Shown: positions 1-8,800, counted from the stretch's first letter. The stretch: DNA of 64,000 bases from Cognatundibacterium crateris (GCF_010078235.1 NZ_JAABOS010000003.1:490552-554551); one strand, 5' to 3'. Notes: generated from the sequence alone by a model not told the origin. Translations and numbers: made by a program.

Positions 1-561
1 GCCGTAGTTAATTGAACCTATTTGCTTACCGCGTAACACGAACTCTTTGCCGACTGAATCGCGTGTCACCAGCGGTGGACTTTCCAAACCATCGAAATCA
101 TCTTTCATATCAGGCGAGGTACCCGCATCAACGCTGATGTAAGCGCCTGACAGCAGGGTACTCAGGCCTGATACTGAACCACCTGAAATGCGTGGGCGCA
201 CCACAAAAAACCGGGTGTCGCTGGATAATAAATCGGCAGCGCTCTTAATCAGTTGTGCCGTGACGATGACCCTTTTCCTGTCTTGCGACAGGCTCAGTGC
301 TTTGATTTGTCCAATATCCACATCCTTAAAGCGCAATTTGGTTTTGCCAACTTCCAGGCCTTCCGCCGATTTGAAACTGATGGTGATGACTGGACCGCGG
401 CTGGTGATATTGTGTATCAGCAGCCATATGCCTATCAGTGCAGCGATCAGTGGAATGATCCACACCACAGTAGGATATTTCCGCCGTGGCCGCACCACCA
501 GCGCAGGAGCCTCAGTGACAGTGTTTGTTGCCTGCGTATCGACAGGTGTAGGTTCATTCAT
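1..561 (-). CDS. pqiB: PqiB, MCE-domain lipid transport protein (C-terminus outside window)
   Basis: The visible part is the first 187 codons of a PqiB protein, running out of the window at base 1. Residues 31-49 form a single membrane anchor after a basic stretch, followed from about residue 55 by the first MCE/MlaD domain (motif GLEVGKTKLRFKDVDIG, then SGAYISVD). In the known family PqiB is anchored in the inner membrane and stacks MCE rings across the periplasm to move phospholipids between membranes. The start ATG at 561-559 overlaps the end of the second pqiA gene by 8 bases, so the genes are translationally coupled. The rest of the protein cannot be seen. Confidence 0.9.
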   Translation of the reverse strand, partial: MNEPTPVDTQATNTVTEAPALVVRPRRKYPTVVWIIPLIAALIGIWLLIHNITSRGPVITISFKSAEGLEVGKTKLRFKDVDIGQIKALSLSQDRKRVIVTAQLIKSAADLLSSDTRFFVVRPRISGGSVSGLSTLLSGAYISVDAGTSPDMKDDFDGLESPPLVTRDSVGKEFVLRGKQIGSINYG

Positions 562-1198
562 GATGGGTCTCAATCGTATCCCAGATTAAACGTGAATCAA
601 AATGCTGTGCTGACAGCATAGTCAGTACCACCACAGCAGCAAAAGCGAAAGCACCACCACCCGGATACACTGAAGCCAGGCTTTGGAACTGTACCAGTGC
701 CACCAGCACCATCACCACATAGATATCCAGCATGGACCAGCGGCCTACTGCTTCCACCACACGGAATAGCCGGGTGCGTGGCAAAGGCAGCCAGCGTGAA
801 CGACGCCAGCTGCTGATCAGTAACAGCGTTAGCGAAAATAATTTCAGCAGCGGTACCATAATGCTGGCGAAAAAAACCAGCAGGGCCAGCGGCCATGATC
901 CAGTCGACAGCAGTACCACCACGCCGCTTAGTATGGTGTCATCCTCGGCGCCGAAGATGGTTTCGGTATGCATGACGGGCAGCAGGTTAGCTGGTATGTA
1001 CAGGATGTAGGCAGCGATCAGATAAGCGGCTGCTTTACTCAGTGAATGTGGATCTCGCAAATGTAAATGGGCGCCGCAACGTTCGCAATGTGCTCCAGCC
1101 TGCACCTGGCAAAAGGCTTCGCACACCGGACAGCTCAGATAACCCGCCTGCGCACCGCTGCTACCCTTGATAGGGGATTGCTGTTTGCTGTCAGCCAT
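554..1198 (-). CDS. pqiA: PqiA-like integral membrane protein, second half
   Basis: This 214-residue inner-membrane protein is the second of two adjacent PqiA-domain proteins. It has a zinc-ribbon-like start (CPVC near residue 24 and CERC near residue 39) and about four membrane segments in the PqiA pattern, including YILYIPANLLPVM. In Escherichia coli the two halves form one protein of about 417 residues; here they are separate genes overlapping by 8 bases at 1191-1198. It is expected to sit in the membrane beside PqiB and support lipid trafficking and envelope integrity. The product is clear at family level; the substrate is not visible. Confidence 0.87.
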   Translation of the reverse strand: MADSKQQSPIKGSSGAQAGYLSCPVCEAFCQVQAGAHCERCGAHLHLRDPHSLSKAAAYLIAAYILYIPANLLPVMHTETIFGAEDDTILSGVVVLLSTGSWPLALLVFFASIMVPLLKLFSLTLLLISSWRRSRWLPLPRTRLFRVVEAVGRWSMLDIYVVMVLVALVQFQSLASVYPGGGAFAFAAVVVLTMLSAQHFDSRLIWDTIETHHE

Positions 1199-1814
1199 GC
1201 TGGCTCCCGCGCTGTGCCCATAGCCATAAATTACGCGGTGTCAGCATGCTGCTCATGATGGCGCTGCAGACGATCAGACCAGCGCAAGACCAAAACGCAG
1301 GTCCGATAATGATCTCTGCTAAATCCTGGAGTTTGACCAGAGAAACGAGCAAGCCCAGCATGAACACTTCTATCATGCTCCAGGGCCGGATTTTCTGCAA
1401 AATCAGTATCGGTGCCGCCAGTTTGTGTGCTGATATACGGCCGCGCATGGCAAGCACCGTCACATAGATTTCCAGCGCAATCTGTAATGCCGGGATCAAC
1501 AGGGTGGTCAGCATCACCAGTAAGGACAAGATGTGCATCTCCTTATCCCACATGGCTAAAGCGGCTCCGAGCAAGGTTGCTTCCCTGCTGGTCTGCTGCA
1601 AGTTCATGGCGATTAAAGGAAACAGATTCATGATGCCAAACAGGAGGGCCGCAGTCAGTGTCAATGCCAGCGTCTGCTCGGGTGTGGCACCTGAATGTTT
1701 CATCAGTTTCGCCTCACAGCGCGGGCAGTAGGCAGATTCACCGGGTGCAAGTACAACGACTGCAGAAATCAGATCACATTCGTGACATACAAGCAGTTTG
1801 GTTGATGTGGGCAT
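1191..1814 (-). CDS. pqiA: PqiA-like integral membrane protein, first half
   Basis: This 207-residue protein is the first PqiA-domain gene of the operon. It opens with a zinc-ribbon pair (CHEC near residue 9 and CPRC near residue 30) followed by about four hydrophobic helices, one carrying the PqiA-type NLFPLIAM sequence. The start MPTSTK at 1814 is preferred because it brings the zinc ribbon to the N-terminus as in homologues. The frame stays open upstream to 1982, but that extension is non-conserved in character. The operon order is pqiA1-pqiA2-pqiB with 8-base overlaps. It is divergent from yjjG, and the shared promoter region is 1815-2028. Confidence 0.87.
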   Translation of the reverse strand: MPTSTKLLVCHECDLISAVVVLAPGESAYCPRCEAKLMKHSGATPEQTLALTLTAALLFGIMNLFPLIAMNLQQTSREATLLGAALAMWDKEMHILSLLVMLTTLLIPALQIALEIYVTVLAMRGRISAHKLAAPILILQKIRPWSMIEVFMLGLLVSLVKLQDLAEIIIGPAFWSCAGLIVCSAIMSSMLTPRNLWLWAQRGSQHG

Positions 1815-2028
1815 GGATAAACAGAATCCCTGAAAAAAGTGTAGCGCCAGACATGGCGAAAAAACACTATACCCGTAAATGATGAATTCTTTAAGACTAA
1901 GTGTTAAATGGTGTTTTCCGAATGTATTTTTGGAGCTGATCGAGGCCACATTTTCCCGCGCTATGACCGCCAGGCATACCAATCGCGCTTTCAGGTTCTG
2001 CGCTACACTGACTCTTTTTTACAGCAAT

Positions 2029-2724
2029 ATGATTATGCAAAGCAGCGCCAAAAAATATGAGTGGGTGTTATTCGATGCCGATGAGACCTTGTTTCACTTT
2101 GATGCTTACCGTGGCTTGCAGACGATGTTTGCGCAATTCGGTGTCGCATTTGCCGAAGCGGATTACGCAGCTTATCAAGTCGTGAATAAGGGCTTATGGC
2201 AGCGTTATCAGGAACATCAAATCAGTGCCAGCGATGTGCAGCAATTGCGTTTCACCAGCTGGGCAGAGCGCTTGTCTGTCACGCCTGCCACATTGAACCA
2301 GTCTTTCCTGCACGCGATGGCGGAGATCAGCACTCCCATCGATGGTGTCCCTGAATTACTGCAAACCCTGCATGGCAATACGAAGATGGGCATTATCACC
2401 AACGGCTTCACGCAATTGCAGCGCATACGTCTGGAACGTACCGGCTTACAGCCGTACTTTGAAGTGCTGGTGGTATCGGAAGAAGTCGGCGTGGCTAAGC
2501 CTGGCTCGCTGATTTTTGATCATGCATTGGAGCAGATGGGGCATCCCGCACGTTCGGCGGTACTGATGGTCGGCGACACGCTGGAATCCGATATTCTTGG
2601 CGGCATACAAGCCGGGTTGGATACCTGCTGGCTGAATCCTGCCCAAAAAGCTGGCACACCCGGTATTGCGCCTACCTTTGAAGTGACTAATCACCATATG
2701 CTCAAAACGCTGTTGACTGCGTAA
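2029..2724 (+). CDS. yjjG: HAD-family pyrimidine 5'-nucleotidase YjjG
   Basis: This 231-residue cytosolic phosphatase matches YjjG closely along its length. HAD motif I is FDADETL (nucleophile D16, acid/base D18), motif II is GIITNGF, the motif III lysine lies in GVAKPG, and motif IV is GDTLESD. YjjG removes phosphate from dUMP, dTMP and non-canonical pyrimidine nucleotides, which keeps abnormal bases out of DNA. The start MIMQSS at 2029 is chosen because the open frame before it lacks similarity; a second ATG at 2035 is also possible. It is a single gene, divergent from pqiA. Confidence 0.9.
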   Translation: MIMQSSAKKYEWVLFDADETLFHFDAYRGLQTMFAQFGVAFAEADYAAYQVVNKGLWQRYQEHQISASDVQQLRFTSWAERLSVTPATLNQSFLHAMAEISTPIDGVPELLQTLHGNTKMGIITNGFTQLQRIRLERTGLQPYFEVLVVSEEVGVAKPGSLIFDHALEQMGHPARSAVLMVGDTLESDILGGIQAGLDTCWLNPAQKAGTPGIAPTFEVTNHHMLKTLLTA

Positions 2725-2975
2725 CTGTGACCGCAAGTACGGCGATTGTCCCCTGCTTTACACGCTTTGCGACTGGCATAGCGGGCGTATCTGCTTCTGT
2801 ATCAAACCGCGCTTAAAAAATATTTTTTCAGGATGGCGCTTTGGTGACGCGCTTTGCGTCTTTAGGGCATCAGGCCGGATTCCGTGCATTTCACCTCGCC
2901 AACAGGCGCCCGGGATCTCCGTCGAATGAATGGCATTTTCCATTCAGGCTTGAGCTTCATAAAGGGTGCATAGCG

Positions 2976-5900
2976 ATGTCAGATACAGAGATAGAAGTTC
3001 CTTTGCCGGTTGCGCAGCGCTTACAGGCCGCGCGCGCTGCCTATGCCGACGCCGATCAACACTACCAGGCTTGCAATCAGGCTTTGCAAAGCCATCAGGC
3101 CGGGGTGCAGGCGATACAGCAGCAGGCGCAAGAGCAACTGCCTAAGGTGGTAGAGACTGTACGCCAGGAACTGTTGGCTGAACAGCTGAAGAAAACGCCG
3201 TGGAAGCCAGCCTTACTGCTTAAGGGCTTGCAACACCGCTTCCCGCTTGCGAACTGGGCTGGCTGGCTGTATCTGCTGGGTAGTATGTATTTCTTTGGTT
3301 TTTTCGGCATGATGCGGGTCAGTTTCACCTTTGGCCTGCCTTACTTATTTTCTGGTCTGGTCAGTTTCACGGGATTGCTGTTTGTCTGGCTGCCTTATAT
3401 CGTGATGGTGCGCGCAGCCAGACGCGGCAGTGCGCTGCAAGAGCTGAAAAAGCCATATCAGCAGTTGGATGAACAATTGGCTAAAGCCAGTATTCACGTG
3501 CTGGCCTTTGCCAGCGCAGAATCCGGTGATCCTAAGTATCCTTACTCAGCTGTGATTTATCCGGGTGCAAACCCGTCCGAGCTGGGTTGCACCAGCTTCC
3601 GACTTGGACAGGTCGCCAGACGTTATCTGGGTGCCACGCTGCTGCAATTCACTGAGCAGGGGCAGTCAGCCCAGCCTAAGCGTGCCTGGCTGGCGTATTT
3701 GCCAGAGCAAAAAAAACTGCTGCTGGAAGGTGATCATCACTTCTTTATGGCAGAACGTTGTCAGTCACATTGGATAGGGCTGCTCGGCCAGCATCATACG
3801 AGTTTGCAACAGGTGGTTGCGGCCAGTCAGTCCATCCGCGACGCTTATCAGGTGCTGCAATCCGCACATCAGCAATTGCAGAAATGCGAACAACTGGTCA
3901 GTCTCTGGCGCGAAGTTGCGGTTCCGGATGCGCTGGCGGATAAGCTGATCAAGCTGGTCGATTTATTTGCAAGCCGCTCGGAAGTTTCACCCAAAGGTAT
4001 TTTGCTGTACGGGCCACCCGGTACCGGTAAGACGACCATTGCAGAATTGCTCGCTAAGACAGCGGGCGTGCATTTCATGAGTGTCAGTGAATCGGATCTG
4101 AAAGGCAGTTATCAGGGGCATACCTCACCCAAAGTCAAAGCCGTGTTTGAAGCTGCGCGCAAACAGAGTCCTTGTATTTTGTTTGTCGATGAGTGTGAAG
4201 GCATCTTCAAGCGTCGTGGCGGAGCCAATTCAGGTGGTGTGAATTTTGATGACGAGCTGGTCAAGGAATTTTTGAGTCAGTGGGGCGGCATCGCCCAGGG
4301 TGGGCAGGTGATGGTGGTGGGTGCCACCAATCTGCGCGATGGTATTGATGATGCAATATTGTCGCGTTTCACCAGTGTGGTGGAAGTTGGTTTGCCGGAT
4401 GCGCGTAACCGCGAAAAAATCCTGAAAGCAGAATTACTCAAGGCTAAGCTGATCGCCCCTGCAGAAATGAAATCCATCGTACGCGAAACCAGCGGCATGA
4501 GCGGACGCGACCTGCATCAGCTGGTGATCGCCATCGCGGCTGAGCTGGCGGGACGCAATGATCCGGAAGCAGCTGAAATTCTTAAAGAAGTCAGACGTCA
4601 GCGCGGTAAAAATTCCAGCGAGGTCAGTGATCTGGGCTGGGACGACATCGTTTTGCCTGAGCTGGTGAAAAAGTCGTTTATTCATCTCGGTAAGATGCTG
4701 CGCAATAGCGAAGAGCTGAAAAAGAGTGGCATTGATACCCCGCGTGGCGCTTTGCTGTGGGGCCCACCAGGCACTGGTAAGACCCAGCTGGCGCGGGTGT
4801 TGGCGAATGAGGCCGGATTGGCCTTTCTGACCTGTACCACGGCTGAGCTTAAGCAAGGCACGGTAGGCAGCTCCGGTAACGCGGTACGCAGTCTGTTTGA
4901 ACGTGCGCGTAATCAGTCACCCTGCATCTTGTTCATCGATGAAATCGAAATTCTGGCACCGGCACGCGGTGCGCAGAACAGCAACTCGGCGACCGAAGAA
5001 GTGGTTGGCCAGCTGTTACAGGAAATGGATGGCGCGAAAAGTCATCAGGGTCTGGTGTTTGTACTGGCCGCCTCGAATTTACCAGATCAGATTGATAGTG
5101 CTGTGTTATCGCGTCTGGAGCAAAAACTGGAACTGCCTTTACCTGACCGTGGCGGTCGTGAAGCGATTTTACAGAGCTTATTGCGTAAAAAACCGCTGGG
5201 CTTTGATTTGCCTGAAGCAGCAGCGACACTGGGCAAAATGACGGAAGGGAAATCCGGACGCGACTTGCGTACCCTGGTCGAAGTCGCGGCACGCAAGGCC
5301 ACTGAGCGCGCCCTGCTGAGTGGTGAGGATATTCACCCCGAACGCAATCCTGTTTGTCTGCAGATGGATGATTTGCTGCAGCAATTAGAAGACAGTAAGC
5401 AATCGACTAAGGTTGAAACTTTAAGCTGGGATGATATTGTGCTGCCGGATGAATTGCGGCAGCAGTTTGAAGCACTGGGTCGCATGATACGCAATGCGGA
5501 GCAGCTCAAGGCCAGTGGCATTAACGCACCGCGCAGCGCCTTATTGTGGGGGCCGCCGGGCACAGGTAAGACGCAGCTGGCCAGGGTACTCGCAAGTCAG
5601 TCTGGTTTATCCTTCTTTGCTCCTTCCACGGCTGAGATACAGAAACAATGGATAGGTCACTCGGGAACTGCTGTGAAAGCGATGTTTGACAAGGCGCGCA
5701 GTCAGTCACCCTGCATCTTGTTCATCGATGAAATGGAAATTCTGGCGGCCAAACGGGGTGAGCACAGCAAATCCTTTTCTGAAGAAATTATCGGTCAGCT
5801 GTTACAGGAAATGGATGGCGCACAAAGCAAGCAGGGTCAAGTGTTCGTACTGGCTGCGTCCAATCATCCGGAACTGATCGACCCGGCGGTGTTATCGCGT

Positions 5901-6212
5901 TTTGCCCAGAAAATTGAATTGCCTTTGCCTGACCTGGCGGCACGCCAGACAATAGTGCGGCAATTGCTGCGTGATAAACCGCTGGCCTTTGATGTAGATA
6001 TTGCGAGTCTGGAACTGGCAGCGCGTACTGAGGGCAAGTCCGGACGTGATTTACGCAGTCTGATCGAAATCGCTTCGAATCAGGCCACCACCCGTTGTCT
6101 GCTACGTGGTGATATCGATCCCGTCACTAATCCCATCCGCATAGAATTGCCGGATCTGACCCGGCAATTAGAGGACGTGGTGACAAAGAGCGAGACCCGG
6201 TCCGTCGTATGA
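2976..6212 (+). CDS. membrane-anchored protein with three tandem AAA+ ATPase domains
   Basis: A 1078-residue protein of unknown function. Residues 10-70 are a predicted coiled coil, 94-113 and 119-145 two membrane helices, and about 150-320 an uncharacterised region. Three AAA+ modules follow, with Walker A GPPGTGKT at 346-353, 596-603 and 859-866. All three keep Walker B DE and the sensor-1 Asn. Each has an LSRF/LSRL arginine-finger region followed by LPD, recalling the Vps4/katanin/Msp1 type more than FtsH. Pore loop 1 has Tyr in module 1 (SYQG) and Trp in module 3 (QWIG), but none in module 2 (GTVG). Modules 2 and 3 look like a recent internal duplication. The start at 2976 follows an AAAGGG site; a longer frame begins at 2841. 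A membrane-protein extractase or remodelling role is an inference. Confidence 0.85.
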   Translation: MSDTEIEVPLPVAQRLQAARAAYADADQHYQACNQALQSHQAGVQAIQQQAQEQLPKVVETVRQELLAEQLKKTPWKPALLLKGLQHRFPLANWAGWLYLLGSMYFFGFFGMMRVSFTFGLPYLFSGLVSFTGLLFVWLPYIVMVRAARRGSALQELKKPYQQLDEQLAKASIHVLAFASAESGDPKYPYSAVIYPGANPSELGCTSFRLGQVARRYLGATLLQFTEQGQSAQPKRAWLAYLPEQKKLLLEGDHHFFMAERCQSHWIGLLGQHHTSLQQVVAASQSIRDAYQVLQSAHQQLQKCEQLVSLWREVAVPDALADKLIKLVDLFASRSEVSPKGILLYGPPGTGKTTIAELLAKTAGVHFMSVSESDLKGSYQGHTSPKVKAVFEAARKQSPCILFVDECEGIFKRRGGANSGGVNFDDELVKEFLSQWGGIAQGGQVMVVGATNLRDGIDDAILSRFTSVVEVGLPDARNREKILKAELLKAKLIAPAEMKSIVRETSGMSGRDLHQLVIAIAAELAGRNDPEAAEILKEVRRQRGKNSSEVSDLGWDDIVLPELVKKSFIHLGKMLRNSEELKKSGIDTPRGALLWGPPGTGKTQLARVLANEAGLAFLTCTTAELKQGTVGSSGNAVRSLFERARNQSPCILFIDEIEILAPARGAQNSNSATEEVVGQLLQEMDGAKSHQGLVFVLAASNLPDQIDSAVLSRLEQKLELPLPDRGGREAILQSLLRKKPLGFDLPEAAATLGKMTEGKSGRDLRTLVEVAARKATERALLSGEDIHPERNPVCLQMDDLLQQLEDSKQSTKVETLSWDDIVLPDELRQQFEALGRMIRNAEQLKASGINAPRSALLWGPPGTGKTQLARVLASQSGLSFFAPSTAEIQKQWIGHSGTAVKAMFDKARSQSPCILFIDEMEILAAKRGEHSKSFSEEIIGQLLQEMDGAQSKQGQVFVLAASNHPELIDPAVLSRFAQKIELPLPDLAARQTIVRQLLRDKPLAFDVDIASLELAARTEGKSGRDLRSLIEIASNQATTRCLLRGDIDPVTNPIRIELPDLTRQLEDVVTKSETRSVV

Positions 6213-6215
6213 TGC

Positions 6216-6246
6216 AAAAAAGGGAGCCTGCGGGCTCCCTTTTTTT
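6216..6246 (+). terminator. Rho-independent terminator after the triple-AAA gene
   Basis: The stem GGGAGCC / GGCTCCC with a short GC loop is followed by six T's. It starts four bases past the stop codon at 6212. Confidence 0.9.
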
Positions 6247-6250
6247 GGGT

Positions 6251-6346
6251 CTGATTCTATGTCTGATTCTATGTCTGATTCTATGTCTGATTCTATGTCT
6301 GATTCTATGTCTGATTCTATGTCTGATTCTTTGCCGGATTCTGTGC
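6251..6346. repeat. 12-bp minisatellite, six perfect and two degenerate copies
   Basis: The unit CTGATTCTATGT repeats six times without error from 6251 to 6322. Two diverged copies (6323-6334 and 6335-6346) follow. It lies just after a strong terminator and ends about 45 bases before the 3' end of the convergent CDF gene. One plus-strand frame reads as repeated Ser-Asp-Ser-Met, but nothing else supports translation. Confidence 0.95.
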
Positions 6347-6390
6347 ATGATGCAAATTACTGCCCGAATCTGCTTATTGGCTATCGCTTA

Positions 6391-7344
6391 TCACGCAGGC
6401 GGCTGATGATCGCGATCAGGACGCTTCCAAGGATCGATATGTGTCATCAGATTCAGCACCCTGTGTCTTTGCATCACGCGCTGACGTGCCAGCACCGCGA
6501 TATCGTGACCCGCTTCAACGGTGATATTGGCATCGACTTCGATATGCGCATCGACCACGATCATGTCACCCATTTTACGGGTATGTACATCATGGGCATT
6601 GATCACGCCTGGAGTGTCGAGCAAGGTCAGGCGTATCGCTGCGACTTCTTCTTCATCGGCGGCGCGGTCCATCAGATCATGCAAGGCTTCCCAGCCAAAT
6701 TCCCAACCCATGCGCGCCACCATAAAGCCCACGATCAATGCCGCAATCGGATCAAGTATCGGGTAGCCTGCCATATTGCCTATGATGCCCAGCCCGACCA
6801 CCAGCGAAGAGGCCGCATCTGAGCGTGCATGCCAGGCGTTGGCCACCAGCATGCTGGATTTGACCTTCTGCGCGACTGCCAGCATATAGCGGAACAGCAG
6901 TTCTTTAGAAATCAGTGCCAGCCCGGCCACCCACAGCGCTATGCTGTGTACCTGTTGCACCGATTCCGGCGTTTCCAGCTTGCGAAAAGCTGACCACAGC
7001 ATGCCACAGCCAACCGCCAGCAGTATCAGTCCCAGTACCAGTGAGGCCGCATTTTCAAAGCGTTGATGGCCATAAGGATGATCGGTATCCGCCGCTTTTT
7101 TGCTGTGATGGCTGGCCAGCAGCACCACAAAATCCGATATCAGATCGGACAGCGAATGAATGGCATCCGCAATCAAGGCCTGGGAATGGCTGAAGAAACC
7201 GGCCGCGAACTGTACGCTGGTCAGCACTATGTTGACCACGACGCTGGTCCAGGTGCTGCGGTTGCCAGCAGCTGCACGCTGTGCTGCGCCTAAGGGGCCA
7301 TCCTGCCCGTCTTCGTGATCATCGTGAAATTCTTGGTTATCCAT
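6391..7344 (-). CDS. cation diffusion facilitator (CDF) metal exporter
   Basis: This 317-residue inner-membrane antiporter has six expected membrane helices and a C-terminal cytoplasmic metal-sensing domain. The transport site is visible as HxxxD pairs in helix 2 (H63, D67) and helix 5 (H172, D176), a pattern usual for zinc/cadmium-type CDFs. The C-terminal domain holds HDVHTRKMGD and an HIEVD segment typical of the family dimer fold. The N-terminus is rich in His, Asp and Glu and may bind metal. The start MDNQEF at 7344 is preferred over the open frame extending to 7404. The ion cannot be fixed from sequence; zinc, iron or another divalent metal is possible. Confidence 0.88.
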   Translation of the reverse strand: MDNQEFHDDHEDGQDGPLGAAQRAAAGNRSTWTSVVVNIVLTSVQFAAGFFSHSQALIADAIHSLSDLISDFVVLLASHHSKKAADTDHPYGHQRFENAASLVLGLILLAVGCGMLWSAFRKLETPESVQQVHSIALWVAGLALISKELLFRYMLAVAQKVKSSMLVANAWHARSDAASSLVVGLGIIGNMAGYPILDPIAALIVGFMVARMGWEFGWEALHDLMDRAADEEEVAAIRLTLLDTPGVINAHDVHTRKMGDMIVVDAHIEVDANITVEAGHDIAVLARQRVMQRHRVLNLMTHIDPWKRPDRDHQPPA

Positions 7345-7485
7345 CTTTTTCCAGCTTGAGGGTTGGCGGGTCAGTGCAAAACTGTGCACACAGCGAGGTG
7401 ACATGGGACAATGGCGAAGAGCCGCAGTTTTTAGCCGCCGCCCTTACGCTGCTCAGCAACGCATTTCAGTTTGAAAGGAACTCAC

Positions 7486-8391
7486 ATGATCATAACGCAA
7501 ACCAGGCAATCTGGCCGCGCATGGCTCAGATCCGGCCTGAACCTTGGCCTGCTATTGAGCCTGTCATGCAGCGCAGTTCTGAGTGCCTGTAGCTGGAGTC
7601 ATGCCGGCAAGGGGCAATCGGCAACCGTCATCCGCGACAGCATTGTGAATGAGCAGACTGTGTTGCAGGTACAGACAGCGACTCAGACCCTGCAATTGAG
7701 CCGGGCGCAGTTACTGGCTTTGCCTGAGGTGAAGACGATAGCGCTGGACTCCGATGTGGCCTATGGAGGTCGTCGCAGCTATCGTGCTTTGCCGTTGCAG
7801 ACTTTTTATCCGGATTTGTCCAAGCTGAATTTGCAATTTACCGCGCTCGATGGCTTTGTCGTGACCTTGTCTGCCAATGTGTTTAATACCTCTGCGCGTC
7901 CCTGGTTAGCGATAGAGGATGCAGCAACTCCCTGGCCTGCGCTGGCGGCTGGTAAGCCCAGTGCCGGTCCGGTTTACCTGGTCTGGCAAGATACTGAGCA
8001 TCAGGTGTCCAGCGAACAGTGGCCGTATCAGATTGCTAAAATCAGCCTGACGCAAACCCTGGAGCAGCGTTATCCGCAGCTATTGCCACGTGCCAGCGGC
8101 ACACAGCAGACGCAGGCTTTACGTGGCATGCAGGTCTACACTAAAAATTGTGCTGCCTGCCACAGCCTGAATGGCGGCGGTGATGCCAGGCTGGGGCCGG
8201 ATCTGAATCTGCCGCATAGTCCGGTTGAGTATTTTCAGGAAGGGATGTTGCGTCAGCTGATACGCAATCCGGCCAGCGTGCGCAGCTGGCCCGCTTCGGC
8301 GATGCCTGGCTTCAATCTGCAATCCTTGTCTGCGCAGGAGTTGGATGACTTGCTGCTGTATTTCAGGCAAATGGCGCAACAAAAAGAATAG
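7486..8391 (+). CDS. lipoprotein c-type cytochrome with an N-terminal oxidoreductase-like domain
   Basis: This 301-residue protein has an export signal with lipobox LSAC (lipidated C35), so it should be anchored in a periplasm-facing membrane leaflet. One haem-binding CAACH lies at residues 222-226, and a methionine in the C-terminal AMPGF segment is the likely sixth ligand. Residues 50-190 resemble, weakly, the small molybdopterin-oxidoreductase-type fold (LDGFVVTLS, then PVYLVW), but no molybdopterin-ligand cysteine is evident. The ATG at 7486 follows AAAGGA; an in-frame TTG lies at 7471. A role as a periplasmic electron carrier is inferred. No partner oxidase is adjacent. Confidence 0.75.
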   Translation: MIITQTRQSGRAWLRSGLNLGLLLSLSCSAVLSACSWSHAGKGQSATVIRDSIVNEQTVLQVQTATQTLQLSRAQLLALPEVKTIALDSDVAYGGRRSYRALPLQTFYPDLSKLNLQFTALDGFVVTLSANVFNTSARPWLAIEDAATPWPALAAGKPSAGPVYLVWQDTEHQVSSEQWPYQIAKISLTQTLEQRYPQLLPRASGTQQTQALRGMQVYTKNCAACHSLNGGGDARLGPDLNLPHSPVEYFQEGMLRQLIRNPASVRSWPASAMPGFNLQSLSAQELDDLLLYFRQMAQQKE

Positions 8392-8393
8392 GA

Positions 8394-8451
8394 CTGACGC
8401 CAAAGTGCCCCGGCGGCCTGATGGCTCCTTGCCGGGACAATTTTGCGTCAG
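8394..8451 (+). terminator. long imperfect stem-loop after the cytochrome gene
   Basis: The arms 8394-8414 and 8431-8451 begin and end with CTGACGC/GCGTCAG and pair over about 21 positions with a few mismatches. The loop is 16 bases. It lies two bases after the stop codon. No T-run follows, so it may be an mRNA-stabilising hairpin rather than a classical terminator. Confidence 0.5.
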
Positions 8452-8470
8452 GCCTGAAAAGTGAAAAAAT

Positions 8471-8502
8471 AAAAAAGCACAGCCCTGAATTGCTGACTGT
8501 GC
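8471..8502 (-). terminator. Rho-independent terminator for the small coiled-coil gene
   Basis: On the minus strand the stem GCACAG / CTGTGC is followed by six T's. It lies 20 bases past the stop of the 92-residue gene. Confidence 0.75.
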
Positions 8503-8521
8503 CGTCTTGCCTGGCTGGTAC

Positions 8522-8800
8522 TCAGGCGCTGGTATTGATCAGACGTCCAACCACCTGGCCGCTGCCATTGACGCTGGGCTTGGGTTTGTTTTCCTGAGCT
8601 GCACGCGCCTGTTGCAACGCATCGGCAGACTGCGTCGCCTGTGCGGCTTGTGCCACCTGCTGCGTCTGGGTTTCCGTCTTTACCTTCTTATCATCCTGTT
8701 TGACTTTGTTCAGCTCACTGTCGCGCTGTTTGAGTCTTTGCACATTGTTGCTATAGGTGTCTGCTTGCGATGACTGATTATTCACGCTTCCGATATTCAT
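8522..8800 (-). CDS. small Gln-rich helical protein of unknown function
   Basis: I do not recognise this 92-residue protein. It has no signal peptide or membrane segment. Residues 15-70 are rich in Gln, Lys, Asp and Ala with a heptad-like pattern (VQRLKQRDSELNKVKQ), which suggests a coiled coil. The C-terminus (KPSVNGSGQVVGRLINT) is less charged. The reading frame is supported by an AAGGAAAGATC ribosome binding site before the ATG at 8800 and a clean terminator after the stop. The low-complexity make-up resembles small cytosolic or secreted accessory proteins, but no function can be assigned. Confidence 0.65.
   Translation of the reverse strand: MNIGSVNNQSSQADTYSNNVQRLKQRDSELNKVKQDDKKVKTETQTQQVAQAAQATQSADALQQARAAQENKPKPSVNGSGQVVGRLINTSA

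Noticed and set aside
1815..1982. 56-residue extension of the first PqiA protein
   Set aside because: The start at 1814 places the zinc ribbon at the N-terminus as in the family; the extension looks unlike any PqiA.
6259..6822. Open frame beginning with Ser-Asp-Ser-Met repeats
   Set aside because: It starts in the minisatellite after a terminator, then runs antisense through the CDF gene; no ribosome binding site.
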